Source of the DNA: Oscillospiraceae bacterium
GTDB lineage: Bacteria > Bacillota > Clostridia > Oscillospirales > Acutalibacteraceae
Assembly (NCBI GenBank): GCA_902791335.1
Contig: CADAVL010000003.1
Span: forward strand, 1-40,363
Direction of reading: 5' to 3'
DNA: 40,363 bases
In this document: positions 23,853-30,831 of the stretch, piece after piece
Numbering within the stretch: the first letter of the stretch is position 1
How the letters are laid out: each line of letters begins with the position of its first letter
Program-made: the position numbers and the translations under genes
Notes under the pieces: model-generated
Databases searched by the model: none
What the model saw: only the letters and a program-made list of their open reading frames with translations
What the model was told of the DNA's origin: nothing

Positions 23853-24782
23853 TTACAAAGAAGCCTTTTGTGCGCGCGGCGTTGACAAAGCCTGATACAG
23901 CGCGTCGGCGGCCGGCTTTTCTGCAAGCCACACAGCATAGGCGGTGGCACTACCGGCGGCCACAGCGTATTTTAAGGCCTTTTCATAGTCCGAAAAGCTT
24001 GTAAATCCATATAAAAATCCGGCGATCATGGAATCTCCTGCACCAACAGTGTTTTTGCATTCACCCTTTGGTACGTCTGCGTGGTAGCTTTCGCCGCCCT
24101 CGGTCAGAAGCAAAGCGCCGTCCGCACCCATGGAGATCAGCACGTTTTGTGCGCCCATACTTTGCAGTTTTTTTGCATAAAAAAGAATGTCCTCTAAAGT
24201 TTCAATCGGCTCGCGGAACAGGTCGCGCAGCTCGTCGATGTTCGGTTTTATTAAAAACGGTCGGCATTCCAGCGCGCTTGCAAGCGGCTCGCCGCAGGTG
24301 TCCAGCACAACGGTAACGCCCTTGGGCGCGCTCAAGATCAGTTGCTTGTAAATATCGCGGTCTGCGCCGTTCGGAATACTGCCCGAAAGCACCAGCGTAT
24401 CGGTTTTTTGAAGCTTTGAAATGCGGTTTTTCAAAGCGTCCAGATCGTCCTCGTCCAACGTGATACCACTGCCGTTAAACTCGGTGACTTCCTCTGACAC
24501 CAGCTTTACATTAATACGCGTAAAGCCGTTTTTCGCCTCAATAAAATCGCAGCTGCAATCAAGATCTTTCAAAAGCCGTAAAAGCTCTTTGCCCGTAAAA
24601 CCGGCCGCAAACCCAAGCGCGGTGGTGGGCAGGCCCAGCCTTGATAGCATTACGGAAACATTCAGCCCTTTGCCGCCGGGGACGATATATTCATTTTTGG
24701 TGCGGTTGGTCTTGCCGAAATTCATGGTGGCCGCGGCGGCCGTATAGTCCAAAGAGGGGTTCAGCGTTACAGTGTAGATCAT
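23853..24782 (-). CDS. PfkB-family hexose phosphate kinase (1-phosphofructokinase or tagatose-6-phosphate kinase type)
   Basis: 309 residues of the ribokinase/PfkB family. Substrate-side motif PGGKGLNVS at 35-43 and ATP-side motif NTVGAGDSMIAGF with catalytic D250. The start MIYTVTLNPSLDYT is typical of FruK/LacC, which make fructose-1,6- or tagatose-1,6-bisphosphate. No PTS or fru/lac genes are next to it, so the substrate is open; tagatose-6-phosphate would connect to galactose use, as would the neighbouring galT. Start ATG 24782 is preceded by AAAGGAA. Own promoter at 24822-24850. Confidence 0.88.
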   Translation of the reverse strand: MIYTVTLNPSLDYTAAAATMNFGKTNRTKNEYIVPGGKGLNVSVMLSRLGLPTTALGFAAGFTGKELLRLLKDLDCSCDFIEAKNGFTRINVKLVSEEVTEFNGSGITLDEDDLDALKNRISKLQKTDTLVLSGSIPNGADRDIYKQLILSAPKGVTVVLDTCGEPLASALECRPFLIKPNIDELRDLFREPIETLEDILFYAKKLQSMGAQNVLISMGADGALLLTEGGESYHADVPKGECKNTVGAGDSMIAGFLYGFTSFSDYEKALKYAVAAGSATAYAVWLAEKPAADALYQALSTPRAQKASL

Positions 24783-24821
24783 TCTAAATTGGTTCCTTTT
24801 TTGAAGATTTTCGTTTTTCTT

Positions 24822-24850
24822 ATTATAACGCCTTAAAAGGATTTTATCAA
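24822..24850 (-). promoter_or_regulatory. Promoter of the PfkB-family gene
   Basis: On the minus strand TTGATA (24845-24850), 17-bp spacer, consensus TATAAT (24822-24827). Confidence 0.85.
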
Positions 24851-24949
24851 TAGAAGATAGGCGCCAAAAGCCTTTCTTCGTGTTTTGCGGTTTGCCTTGG
24901 GCAAACGCAAGCTTTAAAAAGAGGTTTCAATCAAAGACATTTTCCGCCC

Positions 24950-24978
24950 TTGATTTTTGCGAATGGGTGCTTTATACT
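24950..24978 (+). promoter_or_regulatory. Promoter of the histidine phosphatase gene
   Basis: TTGATT (24950-24955), 17-bp spacer, TATACT (24973-24978), diverging from the PfkB-family promoter. A small hairpin (GCGGTTTGCC/GGCAAACGC type) lies between the two. Confidence 0.75.
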
Positions 24979-25045
24979 CATAGATAAGAATTTATACGCC
25001 GTGTAGCAGATCTCCATGCGGCACGGATTGAAAGCGAAGAATTTT

Positions 25046-25687
25046 ATGACACAAATTTATTTAGTACGGCACTGCGAATCCATGGCAAACCGACTTTGCT
25101 CCTTTGCCGGTCGCACCGATGTTGACATCAGCGCGAAAGGCCGCTTGCAGCTTGACTGTCTTTCGGAATATTTTAAGGATATTTCCATAGATAAGGTTTA
25201 TACAAGTTCATTGAAACGGGCTTATAAAACGGCCGAGGCCATCAATTTCTATCACAGCGCCCCCATTCTGATTGACGACCGCTTTATTGAAATGAATTTA
25301 GGCGAGCTGGACGGCAAACCGGTGAGCGCAATGAGCGACGAACAGCAGCGCTGCTGGAATCTGGCACCGCATTTATTCAATGTTGCCGGCGGCGAAAGCA
25401 TGCAGGAGGTTGCCGACCGCGCTTATGGGGGACTTTGTGCGCTGGTGGCGGATAACCCCGGAAAAACCATTGCAATCGCCACGCACGGCGGCGTGATCCG
25501 GAATCTTATGCGAATCATCAAGGGCTACGCACCGGCAGGACTCAAAGAGGTGGACTGGTGTGACAACACCGGCGTCAACCACATCATTGCCGACGATCAC
25601 GGCGACTTTTTTGTAGACTTTGAAAACAGCACCGTGCATTTGTCCGAGGAGGCCGCGGCCACGCCGGTTTCCGCCTGGACGGAGTAG
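25046..25687 (+). CDS. Histidine phosphatase (phosphoglycerate mutase-like) family protein
   Basis: 213 residues. The phosphohistidine motif LVRHCES has R8-H9, and the second catalytic His is in ATHGGVIRNLM. A Glu-bearing segment DDRFIEMNLGELDG matches the acid region of cofactor-independent-of-3PGA phosphatases (CobC/PhoE/GpmB type) rather than true mutase. Substrate unknown. The frame opens at ATG 25016, but MTQIYLVRH at 25046 places the catalytic His at the usual distance from the N-terminus; the Shine-Dalgarno sequence (GCGAAG) is weak at either site. It has its own promoter, and ruvX follows after 133 bases, possibly in the same transcript. Confidence 0.85.
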   Translation: MTQIYLVRHCESMANRLCSFAGRTDVDISAKGRLQLDCLSEYFKDISIDKVYTSSLKRAYKTAEAINFYHSAPILIDDRFIEMNLGELDGKPVSAMSDEQQRCWNLAPHLFNVAGGESMQEVADRAYGGLCALVADNPGKTIAIATHGGVIRNLMRIIKGYAPAGLKEVDWCDNTGVNHIIADDHGDFFVDFENSTVHLSEEAAATPVSAWTE

Positions 25688-25820
25688 GCAAACGACACGG
25701 ATTTTTCAAGAAGGCGCACCCGTTTGTCGGCGTTTTTCGCCGGGGAAACTGAGAAAACGGCGTTTTGCGCTTTGCTTTTTTTAGATGAGTGGCTTGCAAA
25801 GAAGAAATGAGGTTTAATAA

Positions 25821-26255
25821 ATGATTATTTTGGGCGTCGATCTCGGCAAAACCAGAACCGGACTTGCCGTTTGCGACAAAGGCGAAAGCTTTGCTTTTCC
25901 GCGCGGCATTATCAAGGAATATAACCGCGAAAAGCTGTTCTCAAAAATTGCGGCCGAGGCGCAAAAAGAGGGAGCCGAGCTGATCGTGGTGGGTCTGCCG
26001 CGAAACATGGACGGCTCCGAGGGCTTTAAGGCGGAGGAAAGCCGTGAGGCGGCCGAGAAATTGAAAGCTTTGAGCGGCTTGCCGGTGGCGCTTTGGGACG
26101 AGCGCTGTACCACGGTCTTGGCGCACCAAAGCCTGCATTTGAACGGCAAAAACGCAAAAAACAGCAAAGATGTGGTGGATACCGTGGCGGCAACGCTGAT
26201 TTTGGAGGATTACCTGCGCTATCGCAAGCGCGAGCAAAGCCGCGAACAGGATTAA
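25821..26255 (+). CDS. ruvX: RuvX/YqgF Holliday junction resolvase-like nuclease
   Basis: 144 residues, RNase H-fold family. Motifs: GVDLGKTRTGLAV with D7, VVGLPRNMDGSEG, WDERCTT at 92-98, and the last acidic helix DVVDTVAATLILEDYL. In the family this nuclease is required for 16S rRNA 5-prime maturation and has been linked to Holliday junction resolution. The usual DERLTT/DERFTT reads DERCTT here. Preceded by TGAGG. Its common neighbours (alaS, DUF965 gene) are not present. Confidence 0.92.
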   Translation: MIILGVDLGKTRTGLAVCDKGESFAFPRGIIKEYNREKLFSKIAAEAQKEGAELIVVGLPRNMDGSEGFKAEESREAAEKLKALSGLPVALWDERCTTVLAHQSLHLNGKNAKNSKDVVDTVAATLILEDYLRYRKREQSREQD

Positions 26256-26330
26256 AAAGCAATCGGCGAACAAAACCGCAAGCAGATTTAAAAAACGATC
26301 AATAAATATTTTTGAGGAGTGTTTGTTAAA

Positions 26331-26957
26331 ATGAGCGAATTTGACAAAATTCACAGTGGAGAGATCTACGATCCCGGCGACGCGGATATTATGGAATTTC
26401 AGCTGAAATGTCTTGAAAAAATGTATGACTTCAATGCTACCAGGCCGTCGGAAATGGAAAAACGCCGGCAGCTGATGAAAGAGATGTTTGCCGAAATTGG
26501 GGACGACTGCTATATTGAGCCGCCGTTTTTTGCAAACTGGGGCGGTCGGCACGTTCACATAGGACACCATGTTTATTTCAATTTCTCGGCAACTTTGGTG
26601 GACGACACGCACATTTATATCGGTGACTACACCATGCTTGCACCCAATGTTACAATTGCCACGGCAGGACACCCAATCTTACCGGAGCTTCGCGAGTGTG
26701 CCATTCAGTATAATATGCCGGTGCACATCGGCAAAAACTGCTGGATCGGTGCAGGCGCAATCATTCTGCCCGGCGTTACTGTCGGCGACGGTACGGTTAT
26801 CGGTGCCGGCAGCGTGGTGACAAAGGATATTCCGAAAAATGTGGTTGCCGTGGGCAACCCCTGCCGCGTGGTGCGGGAGATTTCGGAACATGACCGGCAG
26901 TATTATTACAAAGACCGCAAAATATCTTCCGAAGATCTTTTAAAATATACGAAGTAG
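26331..26957 (+). CDS. Maltose/galactoside O-acetyltransferase (hexapeptide repeat)
   Basis: 208 residues. N-terminal cap (about 5-60) typical of Maa/LacA, then a left-handed beta-helix of hexapeptide repeats (VHIGHHV, IYIGDYT, VHIGKNCWIGAGAIILPGV, IGAGSVV). Catalytic His is H114 in ATAGHP. It transfers acetyl from acetyl-CoA to a sugar 6-hydroxyl; the true acceptor is usually unknown. ATG 26331 with GAGGAG upstream is preferred over an earlier GTG. Follows ruvX by 75 bases and may share its transcript. Confidence 0.92.
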   Translation: MSEFDKIHSGEIYDPGDADIMEFQLKCLEKMYDFNATRPSEMEKRRQLMKEMFAEIGDDCYIEPPFFANWGGRHVHIGHHVYFNFSATLVDDTHIYIGDYTMLAPNVTIATAGHPILPELRECAIQYNMPVHIGKNCWIGAGAIILPGVTVGDGTVIGAGSVVTKDIPKNVVAVGNPCRVVREISEHDRQYYYKDRKISSEDLLKYTK

Positions 26958-27002
26958 GCTTTTTTAAAAGCAGCCTGATTTGGCCTTCCTGCATTTCAAA
27001 CG

Positions 27003-27089
27003 GTTACAAGTCCGTTAAACGTCGTTACAAACCGTTATAAAACTGTAACTGCATTGTTCCTTGTTTTCTGTGCTTTTGCGGCATAAAAT
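27003..27089 (+). promoter_or_regulatory. Promoter with a Pho-box-like array of direct repeats
   Basis: Promoter TTGTTT (27061-27066), 17-bp spacer, TAAAAT (27084-27089). Upstream are four direct repeats with TTACAA, TTAAAC, TTACAA and TTATAA starting near 27004, 27015, 27025 and 27035, a 10-11 bp helical period, then CTGTAAC. This closely resembles the TT(A/C/T)ACA tandem boxes bound by PhoP in Firmicutes upstream of phosphate-starvation promoters. The regulator assignment is inference. Confidence 0.65.
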
Positions 27090-27128
27090 GGAAGCAGAAA
27101 ACAAAAGAACAAAAGGAGTTGCCGTTTT

Positions 27129-27767
27129 ATGACCCTTGCGCGTTTCATTACAAAAGGCTCGCAGTCCATTCGTCGTCACAGACTGATTTTTATTGTTTGC
27201 TTTACGTCATTTTTGGGGCTTCTTTTTCTTGCCGGTATTTTTGCGTCAAGGGTGGGAATTTCGGCCGACGGATATAACGCCACGGAGCGTCAGCTTCTGG
27301 CGGTTTTAAATGACAAGGCGGTTTTTAAGCCGCAAAAGGGCGAACCTCAAAAGCTTTCTCAATATACCGTTTCCGGTGCGGCTTTAAAGGTTTCGCAATA
27401 TCTGTTCATCGACCTTGACGCCGACGGCGAAAACGAGCTTTTGGTGCGGTTCTCGAACCCGAACGACGGCACGTTGGTCTTGCACCAAAGCGGAAATACG
27501 GTTTTCGGCTTTCAGTTTGCAAAAGAGGCGCTTTTAAAGCTGAAACAGGACGGCAGTTTTCTGCAAAAGGACAAAAACGGCGGCTATTTGTATGCACAAA
27601 TGACCTTTAATAACCGCGGTTTTAAAATTAATGAATCGGCCTATATCGACCACCAAAGGCATCTTTATCGGCGCGCTTATATTGAAAAGCCTTCAAAGGA
27701 AGTAAAGGACTATGTAAAAAGGTGGGAACAAAAAGAAGACGCCGTTTGGAAGGATCTTCTTGGCTGA
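27129..27767 (+). CDS. Membrane-anchored protein of unknown function
   Basis: 212 residues that I do not recognise. A basic N-terminus with an RRHR cluster is followed by one strong hydrophobic segment (about 17-40), so it is probably anchored with the rest outside. The outer part contains FIDLDADGENELLVRF at about 92-107, an acidic Asp/Asn-rich loop of the kind that binds calcium in EF-hand-like or FG-GAP repeats, then a beta-rich region and a basic C-terminus. AAAGGAG lies 10 bases before ATG. It is a single-gene unit behind a Pho-box-like array, so a role in phosphate shortage is a guess. Confidence 0.75.
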   Translation: MTLARFITKGSQSIRRHRLIFIVCFTSFLGLLFLAGIFASRVGISADGYNATERQLLAVLNDKAVFKPQKGEPQKLSQYTVSGAALKVSQYLFIDLDADGENELLVRFSNPNDGTLVLHQSGNTVFGFQFAKEALLKLKQDGSFLQKDKNGGYLYAQMTFNNRGFKINESAYIDHQRHLYRRAYIEKPSKEVKDYVKRWEQKEDAVWKDLLG

Positions 27768-27803
27768 CAGCAGGTATCCTTTAGAAAAAGGCAGGGCAGA
27801 AAG

Positions 27804-27871
27804 CCGAAATCGAAAAAACACCAAAATCGACAGAATACCGAAATCGAAAAAACACCAAAATCGGCAGAATA
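27804..27871 (+). repeat. Tandem 34-bp duplication
   Basis: Units 27804-27837 and 27838-27871 begin CCGAAATCGAAAAAACACC and differ at one base (CGACAG versus CGGCAG). They lie between the unknown membrane gene and its terminator. No function visible. Confidence 0.85.
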
Positions 27872-27889
27872 GCTTTAAAAAATAAAGAG

Positions 27890-27938
27890 AGCCATGCACG
27901 CAAAGAAGGCAGGATTTGATGTGTGCATGGCTTTTTTG
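27890..27938 (+). terminator. Terminator after the unknown membrane protein gene
   Basis: AGCCATGCAC (27890-27899) pairs with GTGCATGGCT (27923-27932) across a 23-base loop, followed by TTTTTTG. An A-rich left flank could allow weaker use by the convergent gene. Confidence 0.8.
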
Positions 27939-28046
27939 TTGTTTTTTAACTGCAATTCATTATGATTGGCTTTTTTGAAGGCAGAAGATTTTAAAATTTG
28001 AGATTTTGTGACGGGGATCTATGCAATCGGTTCATTGCCTGAACGC

Positions 28047-28856
28047 TTAATCGTCACAGCCGCACCCACAGCCGCAGGAATTATCGCACTGCGGCGGGAA
28101 GAAATCGTCGGTGGGAAATTTGATCTTTGAAAATACATCGCACGGACGGTCGGTCGAGTCCTCGCACTGCTTTTCGGGAATGCAGAAGTCGTAGACCGGC
28201 ACTAACATTTGCACGTTGCGAATCAGCTGAACAATAGAGAACAGCCCCAAGGTTACCAAAACGGTGGGGGTGCCCAGCTCCTGACACATATTTACAGAGC
28301 CGCCGAGTGCATCGCAGACACCCGAGGGAACGCAGCAGCTGTTTTCCGTCATGCTGCGAAGCTCGCACAGTCTTGCGGAAAGCGCAATGGGATCCACTGT
28401 CTGCACAATGCAGCGCGGCGTGTTGGACGAGGGGAATGCCTGCGGATCGTTACCGTCGCGGGTGGCCGCATTGGAGAAAATGCGGACATTGCCCTCACTT
28501 CCGTAAAGAATGACCTTCTTTTCATAGAAACAAAAGCCTTTGACGCACTGCGGTTTTGTACCCTGCTTTGTAATAACATCAAAATCCACAAGGAAGAAGA
28601 AATTTAAACTGCAGGAATAATAGCCGCGGTTAAAGGTGACCGGTTCAACGTCGATATAAACATTAAAAACTTCCGCGTTTTTGGCTCGTATGTTCAAAGC
28701 CTGATCTATAATGCTTTGACCTTCGGCCGTAAAATAACAGCGAAGATCTTCCAGACAGTCGCGGTCGCAGCAGGAGTCGTAGACTCTCCCTGCGTCTATA
28801 CAGACCGCTTCTTTAAAAGCGCCCGACGCCGCCTGGCAGTTTTTGTTATCCGCCAT
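28047..28856 (-). CDS. Cysteine-rich conserved clostridial protein of unknown function
   Basis: 269 residues with about 25 cysteines. The N-terminal part reads KEAVCIDAGRVYDSCCDRDCLEDLRCYFTAEGQ, a pattern I recall from many uncharacterised clostridial proteins; a central beta-rich region (VYIDVEPVTFNRGYYSCSLNFFF) follows, and a short hydrophobic stretch near 205-230. It ends in CDNSCGCGCGCDD, which could bind metal or form disulfides. No signal peptide. Spore-coat or sporulation-related function is possible but not shown. ATG 28856 with TTAGGAGG 11 bases upstream is preferred over an in-frame ATG at 28904. A TATACT (28909-28914, minus) may be its -10. Confidence 0.75.
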   Translation of the reverse strand: MADNKNCQAASGAFKEAVCIDAGRVYDSCCDRDCLEDLRCYFTAEGQSIIDQALNIRAKNAEVFNVYIDVEPVTFNRGYYSCSLNFFFLVDFDVITKQGTKPQCVKGFCFYEKKVILYGSEGNVRIFSNAATRDGNDPQAFPSSNTPRCIVQTVDPIALSARLCELRSMTENSCCVPSGVCDALGGSVNMCQELGTPTVLVTLGLFSIVQLIRNVQMLVPVYDFCIPEKQCEDSTDRPCDVFSKIKFPTDDFFPPQCDNSCGCGCGCDD

Positions 28857-29120
28857 ATAAGTTAAGCCTCCTAACGCAATATTTAAAGCACAAACGCGCT
28901 TCATGGATAGTATATTCTAAGGGTGCGCGATTTGTTACAGGGGCGTTTGTGGGGAAACGCGGTGCTTTCAAAGCCGGGGTTTTGTCGGGGTGTTCGGCGC
29001 GGCCACGCGGTAAAAAACGGTTGGAGGAAAAGGAAAACGCCCGAATTTTTGAAGGGTACATTGTTGGCTTTGAGGGAAAGCTCAAAAGAAAGCTTTTCGG
29101 GCTCGAGCGCAGAGAGGGGG

Positions 29121-29286
29121 TTGCCGTCCGGGTGTTTTTCGCTCGTCCTGCCGCGCGCCGCGTCGCCCGCAAGGGCGACCGCCCGCGCCGAGCGGAACGC
29201 TCGGCGCGGGCGCACAAACTAAAAAGCAGCGCTTTTTAGTTTGCGGCGGCGCGCGGCAGGACGAGCGAAAAAACACCGGCCGGCAA
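29121..29286. repeat. Palindromic cloverleaf element, copy E
   Basis: Outer arms 29132-29161 and 29246-29276 match over 30 bases with only one inserted A (GTGTTTTTCGC... to GCGGCGCGC...), extended outward by TTGCCGTCCGG/CCGGCCGGCAA. Three arms lie between: 29162-29179 (GTCGCCC-GCAA-GGGCGAC), 29180-29212 (15-bp stem CGCCCGCGCCGAGCG with a GAA loop) and 29215-29243 (CAAACTAAAAAGC-AGC-complement). It is in the opposite sense to copies C and D: the GTCGCC arm comes first. All stems are perfect, suggesting a recent copy or strong constraint. Confidence 0.88.
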
Positions 29287-29455
29287 AAGGGGAAAGCCCC
29301 AAAACGGGCAAAAAATCCACAGACCTTCCCTTTGTCCGCTTTTAGAAACCCTCGTCCAAACCGTAAAAATCAATCCGCCAAACGAAAAAGAGCTTCCTTT
29401 TTTCGGTGGCCGATATTTTAAAGAAACTTTAGATATGAAACCGGTATATTTTCCC

Positions 29456-29484
29456 TTTACGCGCCGTATAAAATATGGTACAAT
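29456..29484 (+). promoter_or_regulatory. uppP promoter
   Basis: TTTACG (29456-29461), 17-bp spacer, TACAAT (29479-29484). The leader is about 155 bases and I see no strong structure in it. Confidence 0.7.
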
Positions 29485-29645
29485 ATACAAACGGAAGATA
29501 CGGCATTTATAATCATTCGACGCGTATTTTCACAAAACCGACCGACGTTCCGACGTTTCAATATTCCGTCGCGTGGCTTTTTGCAAGCTTTTGCCCGGCA
29601 CGGTTTTACATTTTTAAAAAGCCTTTTTATATGGGGGAACATTTT

Positions 29646-30569
29646 ATGATCGAGATTATTAAGGCGATTTTTTACGGCATTATTGAGGGCGTTACCGAAT
29701 GGCTGCCGATCAGCAGTACCGGACACCTGATCCTGTTTGAAAACTTTTGGCGCTTCAATTCGGACGAGGCCTTTATTGAGATGTACCGCGTTGTCATTCA
29801 GCTTGGCGCGATTCTCGCGGTCGTTGTCATGTTCTGGCCGAAAATCTGGCCGTTCGGCATTCACAGCAAGTATAAGCACGGCGGCGGTTACGCGCTAAAA
29901 CCGCAGGATAAGCTTTTCTTTGGAAGCTGTGTTTTTAAATGGGATATTTTCACCCTTTGGCTCAAAATTCTGGTTGCCTGCATTCCCACCGTGATCTACG
30001 GCGTTTTGTTTGACGACGCCGTGAGCGGCTTTTTCCAAAAGAATTTTGCCGGCACCGATATTAAAATTGAATTCCTGGTTGTTACGGTGATGCTGCTTTT
30101 GGTGGGCGCACTGTTCATTGTGATTGAAAACCGCAACAAGCACCGCACCCCTACCGTCACAGCTACGGCGGATATCAGCTACAAAGCGGCGCTTATCATC
30201 GGCGCTTTTCAGGTAGTTGCGGCGGCACTGCCCGGCACCTCGCGCTCCGGCGCTACCATACTCGGCGCGTTGATCATCGGCATTGCCCGTCCGGCGGCGG
30301 CCGAATTCACCTTTTATCTTGCCATTCCGGTCATGTTCGGTGCCAGCCTTTTAAAGGGGCTTAAATATGTAGCCTCCGGCGCTGTTATCAGCTCCACGGA
30401 GATCGCCGTTTTGGCAGTCGGTTGTATCGTGGCGTTCTTGGTGTCGATATTTGTCATCAAGTTCTTAATGAGCTATATCAAAAAGCATGATTTCAAGGCG
30501 TTCGGTTGGTATCGCATCGTGCTTTCGGCCGTGTTGATCGCTTATCTTCTGTTCACGGTTCTGGCATAA
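29646..30569 (+). CDS. uppP: Undecaprenyl-diphosphate phosphatase (UppP/BacA)
   Basis: 307 residues, polytopic membrane enzyme that removes a phosphate from undecaprenyl diphosphate so that the lipid carrier can be reused in peptidoglycan synthesis; extra copies give bacitracin tolerance in other bacteria. Motifs EGVTEWLPISSTGHLIL (about 13-29) and PGTSRSGATILGALIIG are diagnostic. The open frame extends to 29475, but ATG 29646 with GGGGGA upstream starts exactly at the family N-terminus MIEIIKAIFYGIIEG. A region around residues 75-95 (HSKYKHGGGYALKPQDK) is a hydrophilic loop typical of the longer Firmicutes form. A terminator follows. Confidence 0.95.
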   Translation: MIEIIKAIFYGIIEGVTEWLPISSTGHLILFENFWRFNSDEAFIEMYRVVIQLGAILAVVVMFWPKIWPFGIHSKYKHGGGYALKPQDKLFFGSCVFKWDIFTLWLKILVACIPTVIYGVLFDDAVSGFFQKNFAGTDIKIEFLVVTVMLLLVGALFIVIENRNKHRTPTVTATADISYKAALIIGAFQVVAAALPGTSRSGATILGALIIGIARPAAAEFTFYLAIPVMFGASLLKGLKYVASGAVISSTEIAVLAVGCIVAFLVSIFVIKFLMSYIKKHDFKAFGWYRIVLSAVLIAYLLFTVLA

Positions 30570-30601
30570 TTTTTTAAAAAGGTTAAAAACCCAAAAAAAT
30601 C

Positions 30602-30637
30602 GGCGGCAGTGTTTTTCGCACGGCCGCCCTTTCTTTT
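30602..30637 (+). terminator. uppP terminator
   Basis: GGCGGC-A-GTG pairs with CGC/CAC-G-GCCGCC (30602-30628, one mismatch) followed by CTTTCTTTT. Confidence 0.75.
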
Positions 30638-30723
30638 GGACGGTTCGGCGGACAAACACCCAAACGATCGGACAAATCGGCACCGAAACGGTCAAACAGG
30701 AACGAACTTTTTTACTTTCAAGG

Positions 30724-30752
30724 TTTACAGAACCTTTAAAATGTTGTATAAT
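30724..30752 (+). promoter_or_regulatory. Promoter of the FHA-SEDS/PBP operon
   Basis: TTTACA (30724-30729), 17-bp spacer, consensus TATAAT (30747-30752). Confidence 0.85.
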
Positions 30753-30831
30753 AAACTGTAAAATTTTATTTGAAAACCAACGACAACAGATCTTAAAACG
30801 GTTTGAATCCATAAAAAGGCGGTGAAGCGGC

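Larger units (their letters stand above)
28857..29645. other. Divergent gap between the Cys-rich gene and uppP
   Basis: No gene seen. It holds palindromic element E (29121-29286) and the uppP promoter (29456-29484). GC rises sharply around the element. Overlapping open frames on both strands are by-products of the palindrome. Confidence 0.7.

Noticed and set aside
25688-25800. Possible sixth cloverleaf element (GGCGCACCCG...GGCGTTTTGCGC)
   Set aside because: Some inverted symmetry and a CGGCG-TTTTT-CGCCG hairpin, but it lacks the GCGCGCCGC core and the three-arm plan.
28923-29239. Overlapping open frames on both strands in element E (also 11291-11652, 13132-13378 and 21952-22197)
   Set aside because: Arg/Ala-rich or low-complexity products created by the GC-rich palindromes, no Shine-Dalgarno sequence, open frames on both strands at once.
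29475-29645. N-terminal extension of uppP to 29475
   Set aside because: The extension starts inside the promoter -10 region, and the family N-terminus begins exactly at ATG 29646.
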